DNA from: Actinomycetota bacterium
GTDB taxonomy: Bacteria; Acidobacteriota; Blastocatellia; Chloracidobacteriales; Chloracidobacteriaceae
Length of the DNA stretch: 6,284 bases
Reading direction: 5' to 3'
NCBI GenBank assembly: GCA_013298335.1
Contig: JAAFHI010000218.1
Location: forward strand, 1 to 6,284
The translations under genes were made by a program, and so were the position numbers. Positions 6,089 through 6,284 of this stretch are shown here, one piece after another (position 1 is the first letter of the stretch; every line of letters begins with the position of its first letter). The notes below the pieces were generated by a model that saw only the letters and a program-made list of their open reading frames with translations, was not told the origin of the DNA and did no database searches.

Positions 6089-6232
6089 AAAAGGTGTCGG
6101 GTGTCGGGTATCAGGTTTCGGACTTGGAAGTTTGGCTAATTTCGAGCGCCGGAGAGTACTTATACTGATGAAAATAGCGAAACGTTCAAATAATTTCACC
6201 TGACACCCGATACCCGACACCCGACACCTTTT
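6089..6232. repeat. Inverted repeat of GNNTCRG heptamers abutting smpB
   Basis: Bases 6089-6112 are the exact reverse complement of 6209-6232 (24 bp); allowing mismatches the arms extend to 6121 and 6200, leaving a loop of about 78 bp. The left arm reads GTGTCGG (6094-6100), GTGTCGG (6101-6107), GTATCAG (6108-6114), GTTTCGG (6115-6121), four heptamers that all fit GNNTCRG. The right arm, read on the minus strand, gives GTGTCGG, GTGTCGG, GTATCGG, GTGTCAG. The left arm ends at the base before the smpB ATG. It shares period, consensus and orientation relative to the genes with the repeat at 1976-2111, so the two belong to one family. Confidence 0.88.
6159..6189 (-). promoter_or_regulatory. Possible sigma-70-type promoter for smpB inside the repeat loop
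   Basis: On the minus strand TTGAAC (6189-6184) and TATAAG (6164-6159) resemble -35 and -10 boxes, with a 19-bp spacer, slightly longer than the ideal 17. The AT-rich loop is the only promoter-like stretch before smpB. Transcription would start near 6152, giving a leader of about 64 nt that includes one repeat arm, so the long hairpin would not form in such a transcript; it would form only in read-through RNA from upstream. Confidence 0.3.
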
Positions 6233-6284
6233 CTTCCCCGGCGCCCGACACCTTTTCTTCATACAGCGTCGTCCGCTGCACGGG
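6186..6284 (-). CDS. Possible 3' end of an unidentified gene, tail encoded by the repeat
   Basis: Reading leftwards from the window edge, one frame is open for 32 codons to a TGA at 6188-6186. It begins PVQRTTLYEEKVSGAG, and then EEKVSGVGYRVSGEII closes the protein. The first codons use G/C in third position, as the real genes here do. The tail aligns in the same frame with the repeat-derived end of PepA (EKGSGVGNQGSG against EKVSGVGYRVSG), which is the main reason to list it. A competing frame ends earlier (RAADDAV, stop at 6261-6259), so which frame is real cannot be settled without the sequence to the right. The product is not recognisable. Confidence 0.35.
   Translation of the reverse strand, partial: PVQRTTLYEEKVSGAGEEKVSGVGYRVSGEII
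6220..6260. repeat. 17-bp direct repeat with 24-bp period at the edge of the heptamer element
   Basis: CCCGACACCTTTTCTTC occurs at 6220-6236 and again, unchanged, at 6244-6260. The 24-bp offset is eight codons, so in the minus-strand frame listed at 6186-6284 it gives two copies of an 8-residue unit (EEKVSGAG, EEKVSGVG). This looks like a local duplication of the outer end of the inverted-repeat arm. Confidence 0.85.

Noticed and set aside
5633..6262. A longer SmpB starting at the ATG at 6262
   Set aside because: The extra 58 residues come from repeat arms and loop, are foreign to the family, and the internal start at 6088 gives the standard length.

Overview
This GC-rich window carries accessory and housekeeping genes, all read from the minus strand. 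It looks chromosomal and comes from a Gram-negative-type bacterium: there is a lipobox lipoprotein, a Sec-exported serine hydrolase, PepA and SmpB. Hand counts on three 60-base lines give about 67% G+C inside pepA (2701-2760), 53% inside the DUF4261-like gene (4921-4980) and 35% inside a tandem-repeat block (4501-4560). The lipoprotein's N-terminal beta-domain resembles ones I associate with Acidobacteriota, but that placement is a low-confidence guess.

Layout in transcription order, from the right edge leftwards. (i) 6284-6186: possible 3' tail of an unidentified gene, running into a repeat. (ii) 6232-6089: inverted repeat made of heptamers, with a possible promoter in its loop. (iii) smpB (6088-5633), followed 34 nt later by a DUF4261-family gene (5598-4804). 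(iv) 4803-4275: a roughly 530-bp AT-richer gap without a convincing gene, holding three tandem copies of an 83-bp unit that is itself built from ~21-bp sub-repeats. (v) A compact three-gene cluster: small Cys-rich/one-helix membrane protein (4274-3990), YjbR/MmcQ-like protein (3951-3592) and leucyl aminopeptidase pepA (3595-2066), the last two overlapping by ATGA. (vi) 2111-1976: a second heptamer inverted repeat, which encodes the last residues of PepA and ends two bases before the next start codon. (vii) A DUF3298-like lipoprotein (1973-825). (viii) 810-697: an inverted repeat of a different, REPIN-like type. (ix) A serine beta-lactamase-like hydrolase (668-1), cut by the window edge.

The main point of interest is the repeats. 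Two separate intergenic inverted repeats (1976-2111 and 6089-6232) are built from 7-bp units that fit one consensus, GNNTCRG. Both read in the same phase out of the upstream gene, giving similar C-terminal tails of the form EKxSGVGxxxSG, and both end within two bases of the next gene's ATG, with no visible Shine-Dalgarno sequence there. They occur between transcription units and not inside the tightly packed clusters. I did not see a complete new multi-gene system; the repeats and the two poorly characterised proteins (94-aa Cys-rich membrane protein, DUF4261 protein) are what deserve a second look.
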